NCBI GenBank assembly: GCA_001802455.1 | Contig: MGXZ01000013.1 | Span: forward strand, 78,071-132,861 | Length of the DNA: 54,791 bases | Source of the DNA: Gammaproteobacteria bacterium RIFCSPHIGHO2_12_FULL_39_24 | GTDB taxonomy: Bacteria > Pseudomonadota > Gammaproteobacteria > Coxiellales > Coxiellaceae | Reading direction: 5' to 3' | Shown: one piece after another, positions 7,874-17,900 of the stretch | Layout of the letters: each line of letters starts with the position of its first letter | Position numbering within the stretch: position 1 is the first letter of the stretch | Notes under the pieces: generated by a model | Database searches by the model: none | Told to the model about the DNA's origin: nothing | Seen by the model: the letters and a program-made list of their open reading frames with translations, nothing else | Translations under genes and position numbers: made by a program

Positions 7874-7984
7874 GGAGTTTATATAGCACCACCGCACGGC
7901 GGCATTGCATTTGGCATTGATCGCATCACAATGCTCATGACGAATACACAAAATATTCGCGATGTGATTCTGAAGTGTGAGTAA
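7874..7984 (+). pseudogene. aspS: C-terminal fragment of aspartyl-tRNA synthetase
   Basis: The translation from 7874 to the stop at 7984 contains [17 protein letters not shown] followed by IRDVI. This is motif 3 of class II aspartyl-tRNA synthetases (PPHGG-AFG-DR--ML and the nearby IRDVI). No open frame of the remaining 550 or so residues precedes it. It is a scrap of a duplicated or displaced aspS between the AbiE operon and the J-domain gene, and a functional aspS must be elsewhere. The rest of 7743-8001 shows no gene, only the presumed AbiE promoter. Confidence 0.75.
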
Positions 7985-8001
7985 ATAGCGGCTAGATCAA
8001 T

Positions 8002-9744
8002 CTAAAGGGGGGGTATGAAAAGGTTGTTGCGCGGATCTCTGCTCGGTAGAGACATGCAGCGCAGGTCTGAACAAACCATGGGGGGGTTAATCTTTTCTTT
8101 ATTAGATGGTTCAAGCTGCTTTAAAACTGCTGCGCGCTGATTTTCATTAAGATGTTTAAGTACATCGTCAAGATTACGAGCTGTTTCTGTTTTACTCAGG
8201 TTAGGCAGATCTTTTTTCTTTGCGATACATATTTCTGTGCACTGATCTGCATTAAACAATCTCAGTACAAGGCCAAGATCATCGAGTGTTTTAATCATAT
8301 CAGGCAACTGATCTTTCATTGCGTTATACACGGCTGTGCGCTGATTTTCATCAAGATTGAGAAATGCGGTTGCAAGATCCCATGGTGTTTTAATCAGGTT
8401 AGTCAAATGATTTTTCATTGCATCGCAAACTACTGTTGTTTGCTCACAACTCAAAGATCTGAGTGTTGCGCATAAGTCTTTTGTGGATTTTATCAGTTGC
8501 TGAATTTCCTGATTTCCCAGTAAAACGGTTAAGTTTTCAAGATTCGAGTTGAGAATAAGCATAACAAGATTTTCAATGGTCTGAATTTCTTTAGCAATTT
8601 CTGCTGCAGCATTGCCTAACTTTAATATTTCTGTAATTTCGCCTGGAGGAAGATGCTGGAATATAACCAACAAATTGTCAAAAGAATGTCCATGAAATGT
8701 CGCTTTAAATGTTGGGCGCGAGACTGCATGATTAGATGCTGCACAAAATATGTTAGTAACAACAACACTACACTTATTAATATCGCCTGGATCCACGTGA
8801 AACACATCAATCAAGCGCTCTCTTGTATTTGCGATAGAGCGCTTTGTTTTATCATCTGCGCCAGCCGAAGAAAATCCTTGTATATCTTTTCCACGCGCAT
8901 GGTCAGTGATATCTTGCAGGGTAATCGATTCTTGAGATCCGCGGCAATACCCAAGAGAACCTTCTTGAATTTCATATCCTCGAAAAAATAATTTTACAGC
9001 TGCTGTTTCAAGCTGCTTTATTAAAACTATTGCTATTGCGTGATTCATATCATAATAGGCTGTTCTAATCAGGTTAGGCAGATCTCTTTTCTTTTCGATA
9101 CATATTTTTGCGCACTGATCTGCATTAAGCAATTTCAGTACAAGGCCAAGATCATAAGCTGTTTTAATCATATTAGGCAGGTGATCTTGTATTGCGTTAT
9201 ACACGGCTGTGCGCTTAGCTGTATTAAGATAGTCATGCACAGTGTTAAGATCACTGGCTGTTTTCATTACGTTAGGAAAATGATCTTTCATTGCAATACA
9301 TGTTTCTGTACACTGATTTACATTAAGACGTTCAAATACAGCGCCAAGATCACGAGCCGTTTTAATCATACTAGGTAGATGATCTTTAGTTGCGTTATAC
9401 ACGGCTGTGCGCTGATCTTCACTAAGAGGGGAAAGTACAGCGTTAAAATCATAAGCTGTTTTAATTACGGTAGGCACATGATTTTTCGTTGCACCGCGAC
9501 CTACTGTTGTTTTCTTAAGATTCTTGCGATCGTAACTCTGTTTTTTTGCAGGATCATTCAATATTTCATACGCAGCGTGAACACATTTAAAATTTTCGCC
9601 GGCTTGTGTGGCGTTCTCGAGATTTTTATCTGGATGAAATTCCAGTGCAAGTTTGTGGTATGCCTCTTTAATTTCGACAGCAGTTGCTGTTGTAGTAATT
9701 CCCAGAACATCATAATGTGAAGAGAGTTGTGTTAAATCACGCAT
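8002..9744 (-). CDS. J-domain protein with 33-residue helical repeats (effector candidate)
   Basis: Residues 10-72 form a DnaJ domain with the HPD motif at 37-39, which would stimulate an Hsp70 ATPase. There is no Gly/Phe region, zinc centre or DnaJ C-terminal domain. Instead repeats of exactly 33 residues follow, of the type PNMIKTAYDLGLVLKLLNAD + Q--A-(Y/C)-A-K-(D/H)L, at about 91-123, 124-156, 157-189, 190-222 and 415-447, 448-480, 481-513, 514-546, with a broken unit from 223. An unrelated central region (about 240-400) separates the blocks. Repeat types alternate (DQRTAVYNAMKD and DQCTEICIAKKD), suggesting a 66-residue super-unit from duplication. Such chimeras occur among effectors of intracellular bacteria; secretion is inference. 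No housekeeping dnaK or grpE is near. Confidence 0.75.
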   Translation of the reverse strand: MRDLTQLSSHYDVLGITTTATAVEIKEAYHKLALEFHPDKNLENATQAGENFKCVHAAYEILNDPAKKQSYDRKNLKKTTVGRGATKNHVPTVIKTAYDFNAVLSPLSEDQRTAVYNATKDHLPSMIKTARDLGAVFERLNVNQCTETCIAMKDHFPNVMKTASDLNTVHDYLNTAKRTAVYNAIQDHLPNMIKTAYDLGLVLKLLNADQCAKICIEKKRDLPNLIRTAYYDMNHAIAIVLIKQLETAAVKLFFRGYEIQEGSLGYCRGSQESITLQDITDHARGKDIQGFSSAGADDKTKRSIANTRERLIDVFHVDPGDINKCSVVVTNIFCAASNHAVSRPTFKATFHGHSFDNLLVIFQHLPPGEITEILKLGNAAAEIAKEIQTIENLVMLILNSNLENLTVLLGNQEIQQLIKSTKDLCATLRSLSCEQTTVVCDAMKNHLTNLIKTPWDLATAFLNLDENQRTAVYNAMKDQLPDMIKTLDDLGLVLRLFNADQCTEICIAKKKDLPNLSKTETARNLDDVLKHLNENQRAAVLKQLEPSNKEKINPPMVCSDLRCMSLPSRDPRNNLFIPPL

Positions 9745-9815
9745 CGGCGTCGGGTTAACCTCATCAAAATTTATAATTAATACAGTCTAGCAGATAAATC
9801 TGAAGAAATTCTTAA

Positions 9816-10687
9816 GAACCTGTCGCTAAATTGAATAAAATATGCTAAAAAGCTCGCTGAATTTATGGAAACAAGGAGTTTTTTACAGTGAGTTATTACC
9901 AAAGTGATTTAACTGATGAGCAATGGGAAATAATCGCACCATTTGTCGCGTATCAAGGTGGTTCAATTGGTCGACCAAGAGAAATAAATACACGCAATGT
10001 AATTGATGCAATTTTGTATGTGAATAAAACAGGATGTCAGTGGCGTTATCTTCCTGAAAAATTTCCACACTGGAAAGCAGTTCATAAATATTTTTCATTA
10101 TGGCGCGATAAAGGAATATGGCAAAAAATTAATGACGCACTGCGAGAAAAACTGCGAGAGATCGACGAAAGAAATAAAGAGCCGAGTGCATCAATTGTTG
10201 ATTCTCAGTCGGTAAAAACAGTGCAATTTGGAACACAACGTGGATATGACGCTGGAAAAAAAACAAAAGGACGTAAAAGACATATTGCAGTTGATACACT
10301 TGGATTATTGTTAATGATTGTTGTGCATTCAGCAAGTATTCAAGATCGTGTTGGTGTAAAATCTCTTTTGATTAAAATGGCTGCAAAATATCGTAGATTA
10401 AAAACCATTTTTGCAGATGGTGGTTACACAGGAAAATTAATTGCATGGTGTTTTGCAATGTTTCACTGGACGATACAAAGTAAAACGCAGTGAATTGCAT
10501 GTATTTAAAATACTGCCAAAAAGATGGATTGTTGAAAGAACATTTGGATGGCTTAATTTTCGAAGACGTTTATCGAAAGATTATGAGCATAATCCGCGTT
10601 CATCTGAAGCGATGGTTTATATTTCCATGATTCATTTGATGTTGAAACGATTAACGGTTAAGAAAAAATCAATTTAACGACAGGCTC
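9816..10687 (+). mobile_element. IS5-family insertion sequence (872 bp)
   Basis: The ends are imperfect inverted repeats: GAACCTGTCGCTAAATTGA at 9816 and its near complement (GAGCCTGTCGTTAAATTGA on the minus strand) ending at 10687, two mismatches in 19. The flanking trinucleotide TAA is duplicated (9813-9815 and 10688-10690). The size, two-frame transposase and TNA target duplication fit the IS427/IS1031-like groups of family IS5. A second copy was not seen in this window. Confidence 0.9.
9888..10677 (+). pseudogene. IS5-family transposase, frameshifted
   Basis: Frame 1 (9888-10493) encodes the N-terminal DUF4096-like region (LTDEQWEIIAPF, RYLPEKFPHWKAVHKYF) and the first two catalytic positions of the DDE domain, in SIVDSQSVKT and FADGGYTG. 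The third catalytic residue lies in [10 protein letters not shown], which is in a frame shifted by +1 and runs to 10677. The shift occurs near 10475, between MFHWTIQ and VKRSEL, by one extra base or two lost bases. Some members of this IS group use programmed frameshifting, usually earlier in the gene and at a slippery A run; no good slippery site is visible here, so I call it inactive. Confidence 0.8.
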
Positions 10688-10863
10688 TAAAAGGACCTCT
10701 GTACAACGCAAAACCGTTACCACCATTATGGTTAACAGTCGTTTTGAGTTTCCTGTGTTAAATTCTAATGTAGAAAAAAACAAAAAACTAATCGCTATTT
10801 TTGTTGTAAAAAATACCGTATAATTTACAGATCATATGTAAAATAATTATCAGGCTAAACACC

Positions 10864-12021
10864 ATGCACTTCAAGCGATTATTACCAAAACCCACACGGT
10901 CCTTTTTTTTATTTGGGCCGCGCGCAACAGGGAAGAGCACTTGGTTAAAAGCCAATTTTCCCAATCATTTGCATTTTGATTTATTGCGCAATGATGTTTT
11001 TTTTACCTTAAACAGTGATCCCAAGGCGTTGCGAGAGCGTATTGTAGCGGTCAATCCAAAACAGACGTGGATTATTATTGATGAAATTCAGCGGCTACCT
11101 ATTTTACTCAATGATGTGCATTCGTTAATGGAAAATGGGGGTTATCAATTCGCATTAAGCGGATCGAGTGCGAGACAATTAAAACGCGTGAATGCAAACT
11201 TGCTCGCTGGCAGAGCGCTGGTTAAACATTTTTTTCCGCTGACATTTGCTGAATATCAAACGGCGATTTCACTGAAAGATGCGCTGCATTTTGGCGCATT
11301 ACCCAATATCATCAACGATCCAAAAACGCGTATTGAACAGTTGGAGGCATATGTTGGCACGTATTTACGAGAAGAAATCAAAGAAGAAGCGTTAACACGC
11401 CGTGTTCAAGCCTTCAGTCGTTTTTTAGAAGTGGCTGGCTTGATGAATGGGCAAGTAACCAATTTAGCTAATATTGCGCGTGACGCAGGGGTGCCCCGCG
11501 CAACGGTCACGACTTATTTTGAAATTTTAGTGGATACATTGTTGGGATCATGGTTGCCCGCTTGGACGCCGCGCGCAAAAGTAAAAGAAGTCTCACATCC
11601 GAAATTTTATTTTTTTGATTGTGGTGTAGTACGCGCTATTCAAAAATTATTACGCGATCCGATGTCAAATGAGGAGCGAGGATTTTTATTTGAAACATTC
11701 ATTATTAATGAGCTACGTGCTTTTATTGATTATCACAATATTGGTGGCGAATTATTTTATTGGCGCACACAAGATGGTATCGAAGTCGATTGCTTATGGA
11801 AACGAGGAAAAAATGTGATTGCATTTGAAATTAAAAGTGTGTCGACGTGGAAAAATGCATTTAACCAGGGTTTAAAGAGCCTATTGTCATCGGAAATTCC
11901 CATTAAAAAATGTTACGGCATTTATTGTGGAAATGAAATTTTAAAAAAAGAATTTGGTTTGGTGTTACCATGGAATGTGTTTTTGCAGCGTTTGTATGAA
12001 GGTGCGATTGGGGTTGAATAA
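10864..12021 (+). CDS. AAA-family ATPase with DUF4143 domain
   Basis: The Walker A motif GPRATGKS lies near residue 18-25 and the Walker B WIIIDEIQRLP near 69-79, followed by a sensor ALSGSSARQLKR. The C-terminal half has the DUF4143/restriction-endonuclease-like signature ending in FYWRTQDGIEVDCLW and IAFEIKSV, with the D-x-D and E-x-K of a PD-(D/E)XK fold. These stand-alone ATPases are widespread in accessory regions; their role is unsettled. It is full length at 385 aa. A TATAAT hexamer (10819-10824) lies about 40 bp before the ATG. It follows the IS directly and has no operon partner; a decayed relative is at 5005-5170. Confidence 0.85.
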   Translation: MHFKRLLPKPTRSFFLFGPRATGKSTWLKANFPNHLHFDLLRNDVFFTLNSDPKALRERIVAVNPKQTWIIIDEIQRLPILLNDVHSLMENGGYQFALSGSSARQLKRVNANLLAGRALVKHFFPLTFAEYQTAISLKDALHFGALPNIINDPKTRIEQLEAYVGTYLREEIKEEALTRRVQAFSRFLEVAGLMNGQVTNLANIARDAGVPRATVTTYFEILVDTLLGSWLPAWTPRAKVKEVSHPKFYFFDCGVVRAIQKLLRDPMSNEERGFLFETFIINELRAFIDYHNIGGELFYWRTQDGIEVDCLWKRGKNVIAFEIKSVSTWKNAFNQGLKSLLSSEIPIKKCYGIYCGNEILKKEFGLVLPWNVFLQRLYEGAIGVE

Positions 12022-12078
12022 ATAAATCTTAAAAAAACCGCTTGCCTCATCCCAAAAAGAATGCGGCCTGATCAGAAT

Positions 12079-12152
12079 AGACCTCTTGCATAACCTCGAT
12101 TAATGGACAATCTCTTCGAAAAAATTTTCTTAAAATGCTCATTGACTAACGT
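12079..12152. mobile_element. 143-bp MITE, truncated copy 2
   Basis: The first 70 or so bases match the complete copies at 3571 and 21010, starting AGACCTCTTGCATAACCTCG after an AAT. Similarity ends around 12152 (GACTAACGT), and the right terminal repeat and right AAT are absent. Deletion has removed the second half. It sits between the DUF4143 ATPase and the addB-like gene. Confidence 0.85.
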
Positions 12153-12172
12153 AATTTCGTGACAGCGACCAT

Positions 12173-12195
12173 TCATCCACACTCCCTGTGGACAA
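12173..12195. other. Pair of inverted DnaA-box-like sites
   Basis: TCATCCACA (12173-12181) and TGTGGACAA (12187-12195, reading TTGTCCACA on the other strand) are inverted across 5 bp, the same geometry as the pair at 1823-1845. Each has one mismatch to TTATNCACA. It lies in the leader of the addB-like gene, so it might be a regulatory site or simply a small hairpin (TCCACA/TGTGGA). Confidence 0.3.
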
Positions 12196-12297
12196 CTCTG
12201 TGAGTATGATGTCGAAACTGCTCACAAATTACTGTAGTATCGAAAATCTTGTTAACTTGCCTATTTTTTAAAGACTCGCCACCTGTTCAGGTGAATA

Positions 12298-14940
12298 ATG
12301 GAAACATTCATGCTCCAAACATTGCTCAAAAAAATATCATCTCCTGGAACAGTCACCCTCACCGCCAACAGTCGACTCACCCGTTATCTTCAAAACGCAT
12401 TAAATGAACACCAAAAACAAACGCATCTGACTTGGGAAACGCCACAAATCATGCCGCTCCAAGCTTGGCTGATCAATTTATTTTATCAAACCAATCATGA
12501 TGGATTATGGTTACTCAGCGACTTCCAAGAGCAATGCGTGTGGGAGTCCATCATTGAACAATTCCCCCTTGCCAGCGAATTATTACACCCAGTTCCTTTG
12601 GCGAAACGGGTAAAAGAAGCGTGGGAAATATTATCGCAATGGCGATTATCCACTGATATTTTAAAACCATTTGACGCACAATTGGAAACCGCTTGCTTGA
12701 TAGAATGGCTAACTATTTTTCAGAAAAAATGTCGTGAAAAAAATTGGATTACGTTGGCTGAATTACCACAGCAATTTTTACAGCAGCATTTTATTATTCC
12801 TCTGCCGAAAAAAATTATCTTAATGGGTTTCGATAATCTCAATCCAATCATCAAAACATTATTGTGCGAATTTGAAAAAAAATGTCTTGTTGAAATAGCG
12901 TCAATCGAAACGAATTCTCAAGCGTGTAAAATTATCTTGGAAGATACCGAAACTGAAATCATGACGATGGCGAAATGGGTGAAAAATCATTATGAAAAAA
13001 ATCCAAACGCAACAGTAGGGTGCATTGTTCCCGAACTCGGAAACAATCGTGCAATGATAAAACGCATTTTTACCGAGGTTTTTGGTAGCGAAACTCTATT
13101 TAATATTTCTGCAGGAACACCGCTGACTGAAAACACCATGATCCACAGCGCATTCACCTTATTGCAATGGTGTCATCATACATTACCCATTGAACAAGTC
13201 GCCGCTATTTTACAATCTCCGCAGTTATGTGAAAATGAAACAGATGCTTGCATCGGCGCACAACTCGATGCCATTTTGCGTGACAAAAATCAGTTAACGA
13301 TAACTTTATCAGACATTATTTCTGCTATTGCGAAATTACAAACACACTATCCTAATCATGCTTATTTAACGCGCTGGCGAATACTGTTTTCTGCTGCGCG
13401 CGAAAAAATAAAATTAACGATGAAACCATCAGAATGGGCGTCGCACTTTATTGCTTTATTGAAAATAATGCACTGGCCTGGCGTGCGAACACAAACCAGC
13501 AATGAATTTCAAGCGCTCGAACGTTTTAAAAAAATACTACATGAGTTTTCACAACTCGATTGGTTTTATGCTGAAATAGTTTTTTCACGCGCGCTGCAGT
13601 TATTGCAATCACTCGCACAACAAACCATTTTTCAACCGAAAAGTCATCACGAACCCATTCAAATTATGGGCGCGCTCGAAGCCAGTGGGATTATTGTTGA
13701 CGCCCTGTGGGTGATGGGATTGCATGATGGTATTTGGCCACCGGCAACCAAACCACATCCACTCATTCCCTATTCCATTCAACAACACTATCACATGCCA
13801 CACGCCACTGCTGAACGTGAATTACAATTTTGTGAGCACGTGACCAATCGCTTAAAAAATGCGGCAAAACACGTGATTTTTAGCTCGCCGTCAAAAGAAG
13901 GCGATCAACACTTATTTCCATCGCGTTTAATTCAGGATATTGCACTAATTACTGTTGATCAATTGAAATTAAGTTTGACAGAAAAAATAGTTGAAAAATT
14001 ATTTCGTGAAAGAAAAGTGGAAACGTTCACGGATGATCGCGCACCTGAAATTCAGGACACCAGTCGCATTCAGGGCGGCAGTACTATTTTAAAATTACAA
14101 ACACAATGTCCTTTTCGCGCTTTTGCAACCATCCGACTAAAAACAAAAGCGCTGAATAAACCAACGATTGGTATTTCAGCCGTCACAAAAGGCATTATTA
14201 TTCATCATATTTTATTTGAAATCTGGGATTATCTAAAAGATCAACACACATTACAGATGCTCAGTGATGATATATTAAATCAATTTATTCAAGATAAAAT
14301 TGACAGTACGCTAGTAAAATATCTATCTGCTTCATCCAATCATCATCATTTTATTCAAATTGAAAAAAAACGATTACATGTGCTTATTAAAAATTGGTTA
14401 ACACTCGAAAAATCTCGCCCAGCCTTTCGAATAAAAGCACTGGAAGAAAGTGGTCAGATTTCCATTGATCAGTTACCCATGACAATTCGACTAGATCGCA
14501 TCGATGAACTCAGCGACGGATCACTGATGTTAATTGATTATAAGACTGGTAAAAATGAAATTAATACATTGCTGCAAGAACGATTAACCCACCCGCAGTT
14601 GCCGATTTATGCTGTGTTTCACACACACGCTGAACAAACTTGCGAGAGCGTTGCTTTTGCTGAAGTGAGAAATGCAAAAATGAATTTTACAGGATTAATG
14701 CATGAACGCATGAGTGAGACGAAAAATAATGCGTATCATTTCACGGCGATTCATAAAACGAAAAATAAGTTATTAATCAATAATTGGGACGCATTATTAT
14801 CACATTGGAAAAGCACACTCGTTAATGTAGCCAATGATTTTTGCAAAGGGAATGCGATTGTAAATCCTATTGATTCAAGTGTGTGTGAGACCTGTGATTT
14901 GAAATCGGTGTGTAGAGTAGGAGTGGGAGTGGACGCATGA
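12298..14940 (+). CDS. AddB-like PD-(D/E)XK nuclease subunit
   Basis: This 880-residue protein resembles the probable DNA-repair proteins that pair with a UvrD-type helicase in many gammaproteobacteria lacking RecBCD. The N-terminal two thirds are a degenerate helicase-like fold without a good Walker A. Near 735-755 is the nuclease core IRLDRIDE followed by LIDYKTGK, with the D and the D-Y-K of a RecB-family nuclease. A cysteine at about 604 (TQCPFRAF) and three at 863, 866 and 872 (CETCDLKSVC) reproduce the four-cysteine iron-sulfur staple of AddB. Its stop overlaps the next start as ATGA, so both are one operon for processing double-strand breaks. A later ATG (12310) is an alternative start. 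Confidence 0.85.
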   Translation: METFMLQTLLKKISSPGTVTLTANSRLTRYLQNALNEHQKQTHLTWETPQIMPLQAWLINLFYQTNHDGLWLLSDFQEQCVWESIIEQFPLASELLHPVPLAKRVKEAWEILSQWRLSTDILKPFDAQLETACLIEWLTIFQKKCREKNWITLAELPQQFLQQHFIIPLPKKIILMGFDNLNPIIKTLLCEFEKKCLVEIASIETNSQACKIILEDTETEIMTMAKWVKNHYEKNPNATVGCIVPELGNNRAMIKRIFTEVFGSETLFNISAGTPLTENTMIHSAFTLLQWCHHTLPIEQVAAILQSPQLCENETDACIGAQLDAILRDKNQLTITLSDIISAIAKLQTHYPNHAYLTRWRILFSAAREKIKLTMKPSEWASHFIALLKIMHWPGVRTQTSNEFQALERFKKILHEFSQLDWFYAEIVFSRALQLLQSLAQQTIFQPKSHHEPIQIMGALEASGIIVDALWVMGLHDGIWPPATKPHPLIPYSIQQHYHMPHATAERELQFCEHVTNRLKNAAKHVIFSSPSKEGDQHLFPSRLIQDIALITVDQLKLSLTEKIVEKLFRERKVETFTDDRAPEIQDTSRIQGGSTILKLQTQCPFRAFATIRLKTKALNKPTIGISAVTKGIIIHHILFEIWDYLKDQHTLQMLSDDILNQFIQDKIDSTLVKYLSASSNHHHFIQIEKKRLHVLIKNWLTLEKSRPAFRIKALEESGQISIDQLPMTIRLDRIDELSDGSLMLIDYKTGKNEINTLLQERLTHPQLPIYAVFHTHAEQTCESVAFAEVRNAKMNFTGLMHERMSETKNNAYHFTAIHKTKNKLLINNWDALLSHWKSTLVNVANDFCKGNAIVNPIDSSVCETCDLKSVCRVGVGVDA

Positions 14941-17900
14941 CAATCACTATCCAAGACTTACGCGTTCGTCAACAAGCACTTGATCCAACGCAATCTTTTA
15001 TCGTGCAAGCGCCCGCTGGTTCTGGCAAAACAGAATTATTAACGCAACGGTATTTGGTTTTATTATCACGCGCACAAAAAGCGCCAGAAGAAATTGTTGC
15101 CATCACATTTACACGCAAAGCAGTCGCTGAAATGCGTGCGCGCATTGTTGAAGCACTCACGCTAGCACAAGAACCCGAACCCGATAAAAATCATTATCGA
15201 CATCACACGTGGTCACTTGCTCAATCTGTTTTAAAAAAAGATGCGGCGCATCAGTGGCAACTGCAAAAAAATCCAAATCGTTTGCGTATTTTAACCATCG
15301 ACGCACTGTCTGCATTTTTATGTCGACAAACACCGCTGCTCAGCGAGTTTGGCGCCACGCCAACGCTGTGTGACAATCCACATTTCTTGTATGAAATAGC
15401 AACGCAACGATTATTAACAGAAGTGATTGGTGAAAAAAAATGGTATCCGCACCTTGAGCAATTATTATTGCATCTCGATAATGACGCTGAAAAACTCGAG
15501 AAATTATTAATCCATCTGCTGGATCATCGTGATCAATGGCTGTCTCATGTGATGTATGCTTATCAAAATCATCACACATTGCGTGAGATGCTAGATAAAA
15601 GTTTGCAGCGCATTATCACTGAAAAAATGATTTTGGCTGTCAACAATACGCCAGCGCATTTAAAACAAACTTTATTATTACTCGCGCGACACGCCTCTCC
15701 TGCTTGTGCGAATTTTGTTTTTGAAAAAAAACCACTGCTTAATCAGTTTTCATCTTGGTTCGCATTGGCGAATTTATTGTTAACCAAAGAAGGTGAATGG
15801 CGAAAAAGTGTGGATGCTCGCATAGGATTTCCACCCAAAGATCCTAACAAATCATTAATGCAAGCAACACTAACGGAGCTGGAATCACACAACGCCTTTA
15901 AAGAGGCGCTGCGTGATATTCAATTATCACCCCCTGCTTTTTATACTGACACACAGTGGGAAACCATTACTGCACTCACACAATTACTGCCATTATTAAC
16001 AGCGCAATTATCCATTGTTTTTCAAGAAAAAAGTCAGATTGATTTTATTGAATTAAATTTACGTGCATTAAAAGCATTGGGCAATGATGAATCTCCCACT
16101 GATTTAGCATTATACCTTGATTTTCAAATTCAACATTTATTGATTGATGAATTTCAAGATACGTCTATTGTACATTTACATTTGCTCGAAAAAATAATGG
16201 CAGGATGGCAACCCAATGATGGTCGCACTTTATTTTTGGTGGGCGATCCAATGCAATCCATTTATCGTTTTCGTAATGCAGAAGTGGGGTTATTTTTACG
16301 TGCACAAGAACAAGGTATTGGCGCTATTTCATTAATACCGCTCACATTAACCATGAATTTTCGATCTCAAGAAAATTTAGTCCATTGGTTTAATGCAACG
16401 TTTCGCACTATTTTTCCAACCACTTCAGACATCAGCACCGGTTGTGTTCCCTACACTGCCGCTATTGCAGCTAAACCGGCTATTGATAATAATGATGTTC
16501 AATTTTATCCGATTGTTAATAATGGTGAAGGAAGTGAATCTGAAAAAATTGCGGAAACAATGCAATTTATAAAAGAAAGAAATCCGCATGACACTATTGC
16601 GTTACTCATTCAATCACGCGCGCAATTCATTCCAATAGCGCAAGCACTACAACAACGCCATTTATCTTTTCAAGCAATTGACATTGAGCCATTAGCGCAA
16701 CGTCTGGAAATTCAAGATTTATTATCATTGACACGTGCGCTGCTACACCGCGCGGATCGCATTGCCTGGCTTGCTATTTTACGCGCACCTTTCTGTGGTC
16801 TTAAACTAGCTGATTTAGAAATTATTTCAAATCATGCAGAAAACAAAACCATTTGGGAAGTCATATTATTTACAAACTCGGGCAGTGAATTATCTCAAGA
16901 TGCATTATCTCGCATCAATCGCATTCGTTATTTTTTATCACTGGCTTTTGAAAAGCAGAGTCAATTATCACTAACCGAATGGATTGAGGGTGTGTGGATT
17001 TCACTGGGTGGTCCCGCTTGTTTGTCACACGAGAACGAAATAGATTATGCACGCTCCTATTTTAATTTATTATCTGCACTTGAAAAAAATACGGCTCAAT
17101 TCTCAATTGAAACATTAATGAAACAATGTGAAAAATTATTTGCAAACACCAAAACCAACACAAATAATCCAATTCAAATTCTCACCATTCATAAATCAAA
17201 AGGGCTGGAGTTTGATCATGTATTTTTACCCGGCTTGCATCGTCAACCTCCGGTCAAGTCAGAAAAATTATTACGTTGGTTAGAACGGGTTAATGCATTG
17301 GGTGGAGATGATTTACTGTTGGCACCAATTAAATCAATCACGCATCAATCTGATCCAATTTATGATTATTTAAAATGGATTGAGAATAAAAAACAAGATT
17401 ATGAAATGACGCGACTACTGTATGTTGCAGCGACGCGCGCAAAAAAAAGCTTGCATTTGTTCGCAATAGTATCACACGATGAAAAATTGATTTTTAACTC
17501 ACCCAAAAAATCGAGCTTTCTTGAAAAATTGTGGCCAGTGTACGAACCTATCTCATCACGCTGGTTATCGCATCAATCCACAATCAATACTGAAAATACT
17601 ATTGAAAAAAATAAAACAGAAAATATATTATCACGTTTATGGGTGGATTCGCGTCCCATTGAATTCGAACCAACAACCGCAGAATTTTTGTATATCGATA
17701 TCAATCTTCATCCACAGCAAGCAAAAATAATCGGCACAATAATTCATGAAATTTTACAATCCATTTCAATCAATACTGATTTTTCAATTTCAAAGTGGAA
17801 AAGTCGTTTATTTTCATTGGGCATCCTGCCACATGAAATGGAAACGTGCGTGAAAAGCATTAAATTCGCTATCAGCAATATGCGTTCGGATACGCGTGCG

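Noticed and set aside
10441-10500. Programmed frameshift joining the two transposase frames
   Set aside because: The shift lies late in the DDE domain, no slippery heptamer or following structure is evident, and the required shift is +1 rather than the usual -1.
10689-10860. Short open stretch after the IS as a gene fragment
   Set aside because: About 40 codons without a start site, motif or recognisable product; no support beyond chance.
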